Part shown: piece after piece, positions 20,525-31,439 of the stretch
Layout: every line of letters begins with the position of its first letter
How positions within the stretch are numbered: the stretch's first letter is position 1
From: Liopterus haemorrhoidalis
Lineage: Eukaryota; Arthropoda; Insecta; Coleoptera; Dytiscidae
NCBI GenBank assembly: GCA_963971575.1
Contig: OZ020617.1
Location: forward strand, 39,280,606-39,344,605
Direction of reading: 5' to 3'
Length of the DNA stretch: 64,000 nt
The notes under the pieces: generated by a model
Told to the model about the DNA's origin: nothing
Seen by the model: the letters and a program-made list of their open reading frames with translations, nothing else
The model's database searches: none
Position numbers and translations under genes: made by a program

Positions 20525-20800
20525 TATCCATTTCGGTGGATGGATCTGTACTAATAGTTCATCAAATTGAGATATTCACGTCCAAAGCATAAATACGAAA
20601 TTTCTTAGAAATCCGTTCCACCTAATTTGTTCTACACATGTCCACAGACCAACAAACTGATCGACATACTGACATCATACTAAAAACAGTAGATTCGTGT
20701 TACAAGAAGCCTAATTCGTGTTAATCTGTAAAAATCTCGAAAAGTCAAAATTGTTATTTTTACAATACCTCCCTCGCTATATTTTATGGTCGATAAAAAG
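20525..20800 (-). mobile_element. HINE-like family A, copy A4 (old, partial)
   Basis: 'catactgacatcatactaaaaa', 'ctaattcgtgtt', 'aatctcgaaaagtcaaaat' and 'acaatacctccctcgctata' follow the family A order with many changes. The GACA array is reduced to scattered units and the hairpin end is missing. Confidence 0.65.
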
Positions 20801-21005
20801 TGCATACAAGATATGTTTCCAGAAGTGGAAAAGACGAAGACATGTGTGTAGCCATGATAGTTGCATTTTTTTTAAATATATGCCTTGAATTTATTTTAAT
20901 TTGAACTATAGCGTATTCATATCCATGGTTACGATATTATTGACAGCAATGTATTAGAGCGTTTATTTTAAGGTGGGACTTAGCCTGTAAAAATATATAC
21001 TACCA

Positions 21006-22135
21006 ATGAAAGTAATTCAGTGGTATTGTGAAAATTTTAGCTTGAGGCAAGTATCAGATTTGTTTCGTACTTCATTAACTGATCGCCCGGCACCAAGCAG
21101 TTCTACAATATTGAGGACTGTTAGAAACTTCCAGCAGAATGGTTGTGTCAGTGCTAAACAACATAAAATAAATCGGCAAAGATTTGTTTTAACACGGGAA
21201 ATACATGCCGAGATAATTGGTTTAGTGCAAGGTGATAACAAATTATCCACTACAGCAATAAGTTGGGCTACTGGTGCAAGTAAAAGTTCTGAGTTACAAT
21301 CTTTTGAAAAAAGAAGGCTTAAAATTTTATCATTTTAAAAGCCACCAAGAGTTAGTAGGAGAATATGATGAAAGGAGAACAACGTTTTGTGAAACAATGT
21401 TTGACAAAATTAATCACGATCCAAGTTCCAAATTCTTCAATGTATTTTTTTACTTACGAAGGAACATTTTATACACATGGAGAAGTAAAATATCAGAATT
21501 GTAGATATTGGAGCATAGAAAATTAAAATATTTGCAATGCTACCAAAACGCAACGTCCCGAAAAGGTTTATGTTTGGGCAGGTTTAATAAGCTTCACTCA
21601 TGTTATTGGACCAATTTTTATAGGTGGTAACTTAACTGCAGAAAAGTACTTGCAATTACTTGAAACGAATATAATACCAGCACTCAACGCTCTTAGGGCC
21701 GGTTTCTGAAAGCTTAGTTAACTATAACCAAATAGTTAGAAAATGGTTGCTATGGTTACTTATGGGATTGTTATATTGTGACCGAGTTAAACCAAGAGAT
21801 TAAACTTGGCTAAGCTTTCAAAAACCGGCCCTTAATGTTGCGGCAAAGATTTTGTTGGTACAGGATGGCACACCGACACGTTACGCCCAGAATGATGCTT
21901 TCTCGATCGTACGTTCCCACATCGTTGAATTGGAGGTGGAGGTGAAATAGAATGACCTACTAGACCAGCCGATCTGGCTCCGAACGACTTTTTTTATTGG
22001 GGTTATTTGAAATCCAAAGTTTTCAATGGCGATAATTTAAATTTGATACAATTAAAATGTAGAATTAGTTATTTTTCAAGTGAAATAAAAACTTTACAAC
22101 TAAATAATCTCTCGAGGCTTTGTTTGGAAGTAAAT
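21006..22135 (+). pseudogene. mariner-like DDE transposase relic (HTH plus DDE)
   Basis: HTH part (21006-21200): VIQWYCENFSLRQVSDLF, DRPAPSSSTILRTV and FQQNGCVS. Catalytic part in changing frames: DERRTTFCETMFDKINHDP (21370-21425), a 'TDEGTFYTHGEV'-like block with the first acidic position (about 21450-21490), PEKVYVWAGLISFTHVIGPI, GGNLTAEKYLQLLETNIIPA (about 21560-21690), then LVQDGTPTRYA (21855-21890) and ADLAPNDFF-like end (about 21965). The arrangement matches the Tc1/mariner-like DDE_3 group found widely in arthropods. Frameshifts make it non-functional. Confidence 0.75.
21696..21831. mobile_element. PIF/Harbinger-type MITE, copy 1 (136 bp)
   Basis: Termini GGGCCGGTTTCTGAAAGCTT and inverse AAGCTTTCAAAAACCGGCCC, flanked by TTA on both sides (21693-21695, 21832-21834), the 3-bp target of Harbinger elements. 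A second copy lies at 47758. It splits the transposase between NALR and the QDG motif. Confidence 0.95.
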
Positions 22136-22180
22136 GGAGGGATTTTTGAAAATTTGTTGATTTTTTTACATTTTCCTTAA

Positions 22181-22939
22181 GGCGGCGCACAACCCTATAG
22201 TCCTCAATAGTTTCTTATACAAAACTAATAATCGGAAATAAAATTAGTAACATTCTATATATCAAAATTTGCAGCGAATTTTTATCTATCTAATAGGATA
22301 TTTTTAATTGTAGAAAAAACTGTTAGGTAGTTGTAAATAAGCAAATTGCATTATAGACGCTATCTTGTAAACCAATCGACGCATATTTGCATACAATACG
22401 GCAAATTGTACCTAAAGCTTCATTCTACAAATATGATTGTAGCTATTTTGTTGTATTGTGAAAATTATTCATAGTTATTGTACTTGGTAATCTATTTTTG
22501 CCGACCTCTTGAATCTGCCGCGGTGTTCATAATTGGTGTTACGGGTAAAAATGATTTATTTTTCGTGAAGAATACGTGTACCAAGTGGCATTCTATTATC
22601 TTTAAGTATAATATTTTTCGACGAAGGCTCTAAACTATAAGTAATCAAGTCGAAAAAAAATTGACGTATTATTTGAACATTTCTACACAAAACTATATAA
22701 ATATAAAAGTTATTTGAAACCCACAATTTATTTAAAAAATTACAGAACAATATCGCTGATGTCTATTTTTAAGTTATTGAGCGATAATATTTTTACAATA
22801 ATTGTTTCTACAATTAAAACTATCATATTAGATAGATACAAATTCGTTGCAAAATTTGATGTATAGGTTGATACTAATTTTATTTCAGATTGTTAGTTTT
22901 GTATAAGAAACTAGTAACCACTGGGGGTTATACGCAGCC
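22181..22939. mobile_element. TTAA-target MITE, copy 1 (759 bp, ~150-bp TIRs)
   Basis: TTAA flanks both ends (22177-22180, 22940-22943). Left arm GGCGGCGCACAACC...'agtttcttatacaaaacta' and right arm '...tagttttgtataagaaact'...GGTTATACGCAGCC are inverse copies for about 150 bases. A second copy at 58911 has the unique centre in opposite orientation. TTAA specificity suggests piggyBac-type mobilisation, but the terminal bases do not match the usual CCC start, so this is inference. Confidence 0.85.
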
Positions 22940-23030
22940 TTAAACGCTAATACATTGCTGTCAATCATAACGTAACCATGAATATGAATACGCTCTGGTT
23001 CATTTTAAAATAAATTCACGGTATTAAATC

Positions 23031-23829
23031 TCGTAAAAGGGTAGACTTATACCCAAAAAACCAAAACGGGCGTCCAGTTATTATGTTGAGTGAATGTACA
23101 GGTTCTTTCATGTCTAATAATTTTTTTGGTTGATGAAAAATGGTTTATATTAAGTGGTTTAAAATTTTCGCTGTCAAATAACAAGCTGGTATGAGATATT
23201 ACTTAAACTTTCTGTCAGATTACAACTTTTGTAAAACTGCTAAAATCAAGTTTAAAACTTGTTAGTTTTATCAGGCAACAAGTTTCGAAAGTCAGTTTAT
23301 TGAAAAAATAAAATAATTCGACTACTCACAATCCTGAACGTTTGAAATGCTGTTAAAACAATCTCAGAACTATTATACACTTAATTCCAGTTTCTCATAA
23401 GATTTTTATGATACTTCGTGAATAATATTATAACACTTTTAACAGATTTTTACTGCTGAATTGGGAATTAACCGTTATATTATAATAAAAAATTGATGTG
23501 AAGTTTGAATATTCACACATTTCAGGATTCTGAAGGTATTTAACCGTGATGTGCTGTTACGATAAAAAGTGCTATTTTTAACATTTCCACGTAAAACATA
23601 GGTAAACAATGCAAATAATTATAAAATTTTAATGCATAAGGAATGTAAAAAATGGACAAAGTGAGGTTAGATTTTTGATTCTGGCAGTTCTGAATTGTCA
23701 ATTGAAAGAGTTTACAGTAGACACGACATCGTTTTAAAAATAATCTTTGTTATGATCAACATTTGTTGTGGATTTGGTTTCGCGTCAGGACTGGACAGAT
23801 AGAGAGGGGGTGCACCAGGTTCATTTGAC
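23031..23829. other. AT-rich stretch; family B 3' fragment
   Basis: Positions 23488-23550 ('aaattgatgtgaag', 'attcacacatttcagga', 'gaaggtattta') match the reverse complement of the family B 3' end including its hairpin, so this is a minus-strand B terminus without a body. The rest shows nothing recognisable. Confidence 0.5.
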
Positions 23830-24130
23830 TTACATAGGTAATGTTACACTCTTTGGCTTCTTTCAAAATAAGTCAGCGCCAGGTATCCACTTGCCTGCTA
23901 TGTCTCCGACTTCCTTGACAATTCCAATCCAGTGCCACCCGGCTTATGTCGTCGGTATCCATTCGGAGTGCATGCAACCTATCCAACGCTATTTCTTTAC
24001 CTTCATTTCCTCATCTATGGGTCTTACTTTGGTTCTATCTCATGGATCCTGGCTGGCTATCATTTCCGGCCAATTACGTACACTTCAACGTAAACTGCAC
24101 TTCACAAAGACTGCTGCTGACACTTAAGTA
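23830..24130 (-). pseudogene. LINE ORF2 C-terminal remnant
   Basis: On the minus strand the frame around 23850-23990 reads RLHALRMDTDDISRVALDWN and SRRHSRQVDTWR. This fits the last part of RTE-like insect LINEs ('iGHvLRm..ddi.r.ALdWnpqGkR.rGRP..TWRR'). Upstream residues are frame-shifted. The 119-codon plus-strand ORF over it (23768-24127) is its shadow. Confidence 0.6.
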
Positions 24131-24261
24131 TAGTAGGCGGAGTCCTCTACGTTTTGTAACCATAGAGTAGAACTGATAAAACATTAGATTTAAAGATTCT
24201 GGCATAATGTGCCAAATTGCGAATGTAGTTTGAGTACTTAGAACTCTCATTTAATTTTTGT

Positions 24262-24359
24262 TGCGATTTTCTTCGTATCTAAGTCTTCATTAAATTAATA
24301 AGAAACATTATTATTATAATTTTTGCACTTTGAATCATATTTCTCACTATTAACAATAT
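24262..24359. repeat. Interspersed repeat G, copy G2 (interrupted by solo LTR)
   Basis: 'cttcgtatctaagtcttcatt' to 'actattaacaat' aligns with G1 at 18858-18950. The homology appears to resume beyond the LTR at about 24851 ('aaatgataaattc', 'ctttgatac'). This lets the LTR insertion be seen as an interruption. Confidence 0.5.
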
Positions 24360-24846
24360 TGTCACTCGGATGGTTTGATTGAAAGACAATTCCTGGTTTT
24401 AACAATACAAATTTATTAATTATAAATCCAATTTACAATGTAATAGTATGAATTTGCCCATGGAGTTGGGGAAGTCTTCGATCCATCCCGTGTTGGCCAG
24501 GATCGGCTTGGACCTATCTCCGAACGGAGACTACCCCTCTCACATGGTACTGCTTACTTGGCTCACCAGCTGTATGGGTATATGGCGTCGGTGTCTTGGT
24601 CGTCATCATGTGGACTGGAACTTGTAGAGGAGTTGGCTAGGTTCCTCTGCCCGGATTCCATGTGACGTCCATGTCGTTATACTACTGATTGACCTAGATC
24701 CAATATTCATTCGTCATGACAAATATTTCCTTATTAAGCAAATGCAGCGTATGCATTAAGTAAGATATGCTAGACGCTGACAATAGTTTTTTAATCAAAC
24801 AGCTGAACGTCACAATGTCTATGTGTCGCAATCAACCTTTGTGACA
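24360..24846 (-). mobile_element. Solo LTR of an LTR retrotransposon
   Basis: The 487-bp unit begins TGTCAC and ends GTGACA, with the same 4 bases ATAT on both sides (24356-24359, 24847-24850). Read on the minus strand a polyadenylation-like AATAAA lies near its end (about 24410), as in the LTR at 54496; hence the minus call. No gag or pol is near. Its first 60 minus-strand bases resemble the start of the LTR at 42453. Confidence 0.65.
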
Positions 24847-24860
24847 ATATGGTATCAGAT

Positions 24861-25454
24861 TTATAAGTACGTGTTTCAGTACTATAAATGATAAATTCCT
24901 CTTTGATACATTAAAATATGAAAATTTATAATAATTTAATATTAAAGGGCGAAGTTTTTACATATGAACTCTGAAAATTTGTATTACATAACGTAGTATT
25001 CCATGCCTGCAAAGTCTATTCCCAGCTGTTAAAGTTTATTATTATTATTTATTTTTTTAAAAGAAAACGTAAAACTGCCTTAGACGTAAAAGAAAAAAAA
25101 ACAAAAAAACAAATAACATTGTTAGCTACAATTTAGCCATGAATTGAAAACCTTATTAGTTTTCTCAAAAATATGAGAAGAAAAACATGCTACAATTTAT
25201 CATGCAGGGAAATATCTTGAGCAAACAAGGAGTAGAACTTCGTGGCTAGGAAATCTGCGTCTGTGGTTTGGATGTTTATCTCGCGATTTATTTCAACTAC
25301 GATCTCCAAATCGAAGATGACTGACAACCTGTAAAAAAAAGGACAGAACAAGGGTTCTCAATCGGGAGGAAATTCCTTCAAAGGGGCAATTTTGAGAGCA
25401 GAATTAAGCTGCGACCTACTGATTTAAAAAAAGAGCTGCAAGAGAATTTGAACA
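24861..25454. other. AT-rich stretch, nothing recognised
   Basis: No ORF over 60 codons, no termini and no arrays. The part after 25300 may belong to the LINE fragment that follows. Confidence 0.4.
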
Positions 25455-25665
25455 TATACAGTGAAAAACTTGTATAACTTAAAATAAACATGAAAATAAG
25501 TATAGAAAAAACCAAAACCATGATTGTCAGCAGAAGCATACGGAAGCATGGAATTGAACTTGATGGAAAACTATTAGAACAAATTCAGATATTTAAATAT
25601 CTGGGATCAGTGTTGACAGACAATGGAAAAATATATGCATATAATAGAAAATAGGTAGAAATAGG
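25455..25665 (+). pseudogene. LINE reverse transcriptase fragment (palm end)
   Basis: The frame reads ISIEKTKTMIVSRS, ELDGKLLEQIQIFKYLGSVL and TDNGKIYAYNRK. This is the segment just after the catalytic YADD in RTE/Jockey-type LINEs ('N..KTk.m......i...g..ie.v..fkYLGs.i..dg'). Only about 65 residues remain. Confidence 0.75.
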
Positions 25666-25715
25666 AAATAATTTCATTCAGCTTTTTGGACAAGAAGCGT
25701 TTATTTAAACAACAC

Positions 25716-25752
25716 AACGTTTCGCCAAAAACATTGTTGGCTTCTTCAGGTG
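25716..25752 (-). other. Hammerhead-like hairpin HH2
   Basis: Minus strand: CTGAAGA (25743-25749), one A, stem GCCAA/TTGGC with an 8-base loop, then GAAAC (GAAA at 25720-25723). Same layout as HH1, HH3 and HH4. Confidence 0.4.
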
Positions 25753-27304
25753 CTATAACAATAACATCATAGTAGAAAAACAATTTAATACAATCAATAA
25801 AGAAATTTACCTATGTTAGTTAAACGTAACTATAACAGACTGTACATCAATCATCTCCAAGGATGGTGAAATTGCAGAAATTCATTGACGATAATATGTA
25901 CTTGAAGAATACAGAAAATAGGAAAAACAGGAATTACATATGGTGAAAAGGCTGCATACGAGAACAAAGGTTGAGATACTCTAGGACAGAAAGGCTAAAT
26001 ATACTATGAAAGAAGAAGAGAGATTGAAAGAGAAGGAGAGTAAAATTAGTTCCTAGTTTCGCCACTGAAAACACTTAAATTGCTAAACTCACATTTGTTG
26101 ACAAATCATTTAAACCCTACGAACTTTCCTTGTGTGTTTTAAACTAATTAATAACCCCAAGTATGTTTTTATCTTCTAAAATTCACTCTACAGTATACGA
26201 TAGATACATTTTTAAGGATGCTATCATTGCAATATATTTGTGCAAAACACTATAATTAGTACTTTTAATCCGCTGCAGGATATGTAAATTAGTAATAAAG
26301 TTCTAAACAGCTAAAGTTTCGAATAGCGAGTACTTTAAGAAAAGTTTCTGCTTCATTAATTATATGAACATTATTCTGAATCGATTGCGGAAGAAAATTT
26401 CTCATATCGATACGTAAATGAAGTGTTATTGGGATATTGGAAACTATTGTGTGCAATGGTGTTTAGTTATAAGAGCTCTCTGCAATATGCGTTACAACGT
26501 TATGACTGGGAATCGATGCTCTTAATTTTATTAGATATTACATACCACATAATAATATTCGATCGACGACCTAATTGCTCTAAATTGATACTGACGATGC
26601 ACAGCAAGATTACGTACCTTGAAATTAAAGCTGTTCGTTTATGACTATATATATATATATATTTTAAGGTAAGCAAAATATACAGAAAAATTATTAACAA
26701 AGGCTAAGAAACATGACTTTTTAAACCGAGTATCACAAAAGAAATGAGTGATAACCTTAACAATTTATTATTATTTCGAAAATATGTGCCAAACCCCAAC
26801 TATAGAGGGGCTTCAAGTGGCCTCAGAATAAGCAAAATCCGGAAGAAAATTATACAAGTTAAAATGGAGCCGAAAAGAAGAATCTTTTCAGATTAGGCCT
26901 GATTTCAAGGAACGATTATAAAAGGTCCTAGATCGATTTAAATCGGAGGTTATTATTTATTAGCCCCGCATATCAGCTGATCAAGAGCGATTTTCTAACC
27001 CCCAAAAATAGTTTTTTTTAGGTATTCAAAGGTGAATTTTTGCCTCAAACTTAACAACTGTCCAATTGGCTGCTTAAAGAATCTTTGGCAGACAGCAACA
27101 ATGGCTATTTGCCCATAACAGCCCATATTTAATGTTGAAATATTAGGAAAGGTGTGTGACAAATCAGTGAATTTGCTAAGAGTTGGTCTGCAGATCGCAA
27201 TTTTGATATTAAATGCTATTTATTGTAGACATGCATACTTAGTTTCAAGTATTTCTGTGAAATAGTTCATTTTTAACATCGTTCGGAAGTGGATAAGTTC
27301 AGAT
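25753..27304. other. Low-information stretch
   Basis: The ORFs at 26423-26644 and 26500-26700 overlap on opposite strands and show no domain. A short (TA)n run lies at about 26646-26663. The segment 26880-27060 contains 'ctgatcaagagcgattttc', which partly recurs at about 30522 ('gatcaggagcgacttttt'), suggesting a weak shared repeat. Confidence 0.35.
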
Positions 27305-27309
27305 TTACT

Positions 27310-28795
27310 TGCTACAATGGAAAAAAGTGAATTCCGTGTGTTAGTTCAGCACTACTTTCTGCGTAGCATGGAATGGTACAAAAGTGGTTCACAGCAATTC
27401 TTTGTGGTCGTACGAGCACGAATTTTGCTAAAGAACGTCCTGGTCACCCGAATGAGACCACAGCTGAAGAAATGGTCGATAAAATTCATGATATCGTGTT
27501 GAACGACCGCCAAGTGAATTTACACGTGATAGCCAAGATGGTAAACATCTTAAGGCGCTTAAATACGAGGTGCCATCGTTCGCCAGCGCTAGTTCTGACA
27601 CTGGCCGTAACATGTAGCATTGGCGGACACTTGTTTTTGCGTACCATACAGACGATGTGTCAGTTCTGAACAAGTACAATAATAGCGGACTCAGGCCAGC
27701 GCTTGTAAAATGACGTCTGACAGTGAAATTGAGGTTTTGGTTGCAACTTCGACCTTTCTTTTGATATTTAAATTAGACTAAAAACACAAAAAATTATATT
27801 TTACTTTAAGTAAACTTCATAATTACACAAAAATTGTTATAACATTTCTTTTAAGCACAACACTCTCGACTGATGTGATGACGAGTGAGTACGCGTCGGG
27901 TGTACGTTGCTAACATGCATGTACTAATCTTCACCGATGTTGATCAAACTCCTTTGTCTTGTGATAGAACACCGTCTCAGAAGCGAACATCGGTCAGCGC
28001 CAAGCCCAGCCTATGGTGGCTATGACTTGTGACTTGTTGCCTCTACACACGATCCGCGGAGCTTGAAAAGTATAAACATGAGCCGTGGCTTGCCACGCCG
28101 TCTGTAGGCGCCTTTAAACGAACGTGTATTTCATATCGACAAGATGGATGCCGCGTCTTCGCACAGTGAATTGAGAGCGGAATCACGTGGCCATCTCGAA
28201 GCAGTGTTTGGACATGCACAAAAGCAATCCAAGCAAATTTTTGCAGCGTTTAATAACCGTTATTGAATCATGGATTCATCACTACACATCAGAAATGAAA
28301 GAACAGTCAAATCAATGGATTGCTTCTGGAGAACGTGTTCTGAAGAAAGCAATAAAGGTTCCCTTGACCGGAAAGTTCATGACCACGATTTTCTGGGATT
28401 CGCAAGGCAAAATCTTCATCTACTATCTGGAAAAAGAAGAACGATCAAAGGACAATATTATGTAGATTTATTGGATCGATTACATGCTGAAGAAAAAAGT
28501 TCTATTCCACCATGACAATGCATTAGCTCACTCGTCCGCCTTTGCAACGACCAAATTGGTTGAACTGCGCTACAAACTGCTCCCACATCCACTCTATTCT
28601 CCAGATTTGGCCTTTGCCGTCGCTGAAAAAAACGCCTATTTTGCAGAGTTCGAGAAATCGTACTTTTTGGAAGAGGTTGGAATCTCGTTGGGCAAAATGT
28701 ATCGAGCTTAAAGGAGACTATTTTGAAATAAGTCGCGTTTTAGTAAAACAAAATCTATCATATGGATGTGACTGACTTAGCAAACACTCCTCGTA
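27310..28795 (+). pseudogene. mariner transposase, nearly whole but broken, split by a TTAA element
   Basis: N-terminal part (27317-27550): MEKSEFRVLVQHYFLR, KWFTAILCGRTSTNFAKERP, EEMVDKIHDIVLNDRQVNL. After the insert: RWMPRLRTVN, ISKQCLDMHKSNPSKFLQRL, ITVIESWIHHYTSEMKEQS (first catalytic D changed in 'VIE', usual VDE), KVPLTGKFMTTIFWDSQGK, YVDLLDRLHAE, KKVLFHHDNALAHSS (second D), LPHPLYSPDLAFA and AKCIELKGDYFE. Stops and frameshifts occur. The right terminus '..ctcctcgta' is visible at 28786-28795; the left terminus is not. Without the insert the coding span is near the usual 345 residues. Confidence 0.9.
27554..28113. mobile_element. TTAA-flanked insertion in mariner (560 bp)
   Basis: TTAA occurs at both boundaries (27550-27553 and 28114-28117). 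The left end is GGCGCTTAAATACG and the right end ...GTAGGCGCCT, giving a short inverted match (GGCGC/GCGCC). The mariner frame reads VNIL before and ERVYFI after, so a clean 4-bp duplication is supported by the host element. Non-coding; GC-richer near both ends. Its sequence is not related to the TTAA MITEs at 22181 and 58911. Confidence 0.75.
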
Positions 28796-29214
28796 TGAAT
28801 TCATGGTAGGTAAGAAAAATAAACATAAAAAAATGTCTATACACACACAATAAAATAAACCTTGTACCTAGTAATAAATTAGAATTAAAATTCTGTTCAA
28901 ATACTTGAGACGTAAACTGTTAAGAAGACAAGAGACTGTAAAGCGACCAGTTGCCATCGGATATAATAGATAATAATAATTAATACATTAAAATAAGGTG
29001 CAAAACTTCACACATAAATACGTTCGATTCCCTCAGGAAGGGCATCTACTTGGAGCAGATATGCATGGATCCATCAACATTGGCGCATACGAAAGTGAGT
29101 GGTTTATTCTCTGTGGTTAGTTTTGCATGAAAAAACTTAAAGTTTGACGCCTTTCTGCCTCAACTTAACATTTTGTATTCTGTTTCACTCATATTACCAT
29201 TTGTAAAAATCTGT
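28796..29214. other. AT-rich stretch, nothing recognised
   Basis: No ORF, termini or array noted between the mariner and the Penelope relic. Confidence 0.4.
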
Positions 29215-30300
29215 AATAATATGTTAACTTAAGAAGGAGATTGTACGGGTTGAGGACAGCAATGAAAACCAATCAAATCAGAAAAACCATAAAAAATGAC
29301 AAGTTTCGAATAAGATTTATTCTTCATCGGAGCTACAATAGAATTATACATGCATAGTATAAGTAGTGGATACAACAGTAGTATAGTAGTGTAACAGTAA
29401 TAAATTATATTAAAAAATGAATGAAAGTATAATGTAAAAAACAAAATAAATAGATAAATAAAATATAAAAAGATAATAATTTAATAAATACATAAATAAA
29501 AATATACGCGTATCTAATAAGAACATTAAAAATCATAGATATATGTAAGAGAGTGCATGTTAAAAAATTATATGTAGCCAAAATTAATAAATAAAATATA
29601 AAAGTAGAAATCTGGTCACAATATAAAAGGAATAAAATACAATATTAGGTGCATAACAATAAACACATTAAAAAACTATAATTAAAAAGTAAAAATTGTA
29701 TTGTAGACTGGCAGTGAAGATCGAATGAAAAATTATAAAAAAAAAACGTATGATGTGGCATAGGTTAAATCCTGTAAAGACAAGGTAAGGGATAATAAAC
29801 TAGGCTGAATGACCTGTGGACTAACCAAATATGCAGAGAAATAAATTAGAAATTAGCAGAGACGAGCGCCAAAAAGCCATCTATGGACAGAGTGAGGAAT
29901 TAGGATTTGAAGTAATGGTGGGAAATTGCCAACGGTACGAAAGTTATCAGAGATATTTACAAAACCAGCTGTACATTTGTTCAAATTGTCAGTGTCAGTT
30001 CTAAAATTGACGGTGTCGAAGTTTTGGATGTATAACATTTCACTGTGTAGCCGTTTTTTGAGGTTAGGTTCTCTGTCAACGATAGTAACATTCTCCCAGT
30101 CAAATTCATGTGCCAATGTATGATAATGTTTTGCCAATGCAGTCTTAATAGTTTTATGTGAATTGTATGGTTTGCAGTTTTGAATGTGGTTCCTCAGTCT
30201 GTTGATTAACCATTGTTTAGACTGGCCTACATAACATTTGTTACAAGATTTGCACGGTATCCGATAAACTATGTTGCTATTAAACAGAAATTCATCTCCT
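29215..30300 (-). pseudogene. Penelope-like element: GIY-YIG endonuclease domain and 3' end
   Basis: On the minus strand 30300-30140 reads GDEFLFNSNIVYRIPCKSCN, then KCYVGQSKQWLINRLRNHIQ, the GIY-YIG-type start (I-V-Y / Y-V-G) of Penelope endonucleases with the CxxC they usually carry. It continues without interruption into TALAKHYHTLAHEFDWENVT and IVDREPNLKKRLHSEMLYIQ (30137-29990), the rest of the domain with its catalytic glutamate region. The open frame ends at 29853. The reverse transcriptase is not present upstream, so the copy is 5' truncated. A hammerhead-like hairpin (29300-29332) marks the 3' part. Confidence 0.85.
29300..29332 (-). other. Hammerhead-like hairpin HH4 in Penelope 3' region
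   Basis: Minus strand: CCGATGA, one A, stem GAATAA/TTATTC with a 3-base loop, then GAAAC. It lies about 550 bases beyond the Penelope stop codon, where such elements are known to carry hammerhead motifs in their terminal repeats. The first core position pair differs from CUGANGA by one base. Confidence 0.45.
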
Positions 30301-31439
30301 TCTTAAATATTCATCTACGGACACTACACATTCCACACATAATATGTTAAGTGATTTTTTATTATAGAGAAATTGAGCTCCAAAAAATAATTTGTACTTT
30401 CTACAAATAGAACCCTCTTTTTAAAGAAACCAACTAGCGGGTAGAACCGGCGGGACACCAGAAGTTTACCAGTGGACTTGCAGTTGTTTAAGTTTGACTA
30501 TTACTTCCCCCTTACCAACAGATCAGGAGCGACTTTTTCCTCAAATGTTCGAGAGCGATTATCTATCCCCTGCTGACTAAAGAAAATTTATTGAATGATA
30601 ATTTGTGTACTTATTTTATTTTTTAGCTTTTTTTAGGGTTCGTGACTTTTTCAAAAAATTTCTCGACCTTATTTTAGTCTCCATTCCGCCCCAGGAGACA
30701 ACCGGCCCTGCTAGGAATGAGTAAGACAAAGGAAGAAACATTTTTTATAATTGAATTTTTATGGCATGTATGTATTTCAAGTACTAATATCACATTAATG
30801 TAATCTCCTCTCTCAAATTACTCTCCCTTTCATGTGTTAGGTTAAAAAATGCATGACTACTTATCTCGGTAGCATACATGAGCCCTACATGAAAATATTA
30901 TTAGCTTTCTAATTAAACATGTACGCTAAACGATAATTTAAATTTTAAATAATTCATATTTGAGTAGAGAAATAGTACTGTTTTTTGGTTTTATTACACA
31001 AAATGCCCACATTAATATTTATAATTTATTACAAAACTTGTACCTGACAAAAATAATGATACTTAAAAATAAATATTCATAAAAGAGAAAAAGAAAATTG
31101 CTTGCTATTTTTATTTTTTCGTTGGACATTTTTGTAGGAATGAGAAATGTAGACTCATAAAGCCTGAGTTATTTTTTTCTTCTCTTAAATTTAAATTTGT
31201 AAATGTTCATTTAAATTAACTTTGAAAAATGGGATTTTAATTTAACTTCTAAAAAAGTAAACTAGAAAAAAATTTCATTGTAGCGTTATTAATATGACAT
31301 TATCTCCATAGGCGTACGTTTCACGCTCTAAACATGCTGTCATGTAAAACTTAAAACAATTTTGCTTCACTGTTCAACACATTCACGCCTCTCTTCTTGT
31401 GCTCTGTCTGGTTTGTTTTATTTCACTCACAAAAATCCT
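30301..31439. other. Spacer without recognised features
   Basis: AT-rich, with the weak repeat 'gatcaggagcgacttttt' (about 30522) also met near 26977. No coding signal. Confidence 0.35.

Larger units (their letters stand above)
20880..23030 (+). mobile_element. DDE transposon with ~85-bp terminal inverted repeats, carrying two MITEs
   Basis: The left end (20880-20965: 'cttgaatttattttaa', 'gcgtattcatatccatgg', 'tgacagcaatgtatta') recurs inverted at 22945-23028 ('taatacattgctgtca', 'atgaatatgaatacgc', 'ttaaaataaattcacgg'). Between them lies a transposase relic broken by a 136-bp Harbinger MITE and, after its end, a 759-bp TTAA element. Without these the element would be about 1.25 kb. Outer target bases are not clear. 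Confidence 0.85.

Noticed and set aside
23768..24127. 119-codon ORF as a host gene
   Set aside because: The opposite strand carries a recognisable LINE C-terminus (ALDWNCQGSRRHSRQ...); the plus ORF is its shadow.
24850..24859. TGGTATCAGA next to the LTR at 24360, which looks like an initiator-tRNA primer binding site
   Set aside because: ATAT on both sides of the LTR and resumed repeat G homology beyond it fit a solo LTR; also the LTR reads on the minus strand. The match is probably chance.
25925..26040. Possible continuation of the LINE at 25455
   Set aside because: A few lysine/arginine-rich codons only; no motif in order with the preceding fragment.
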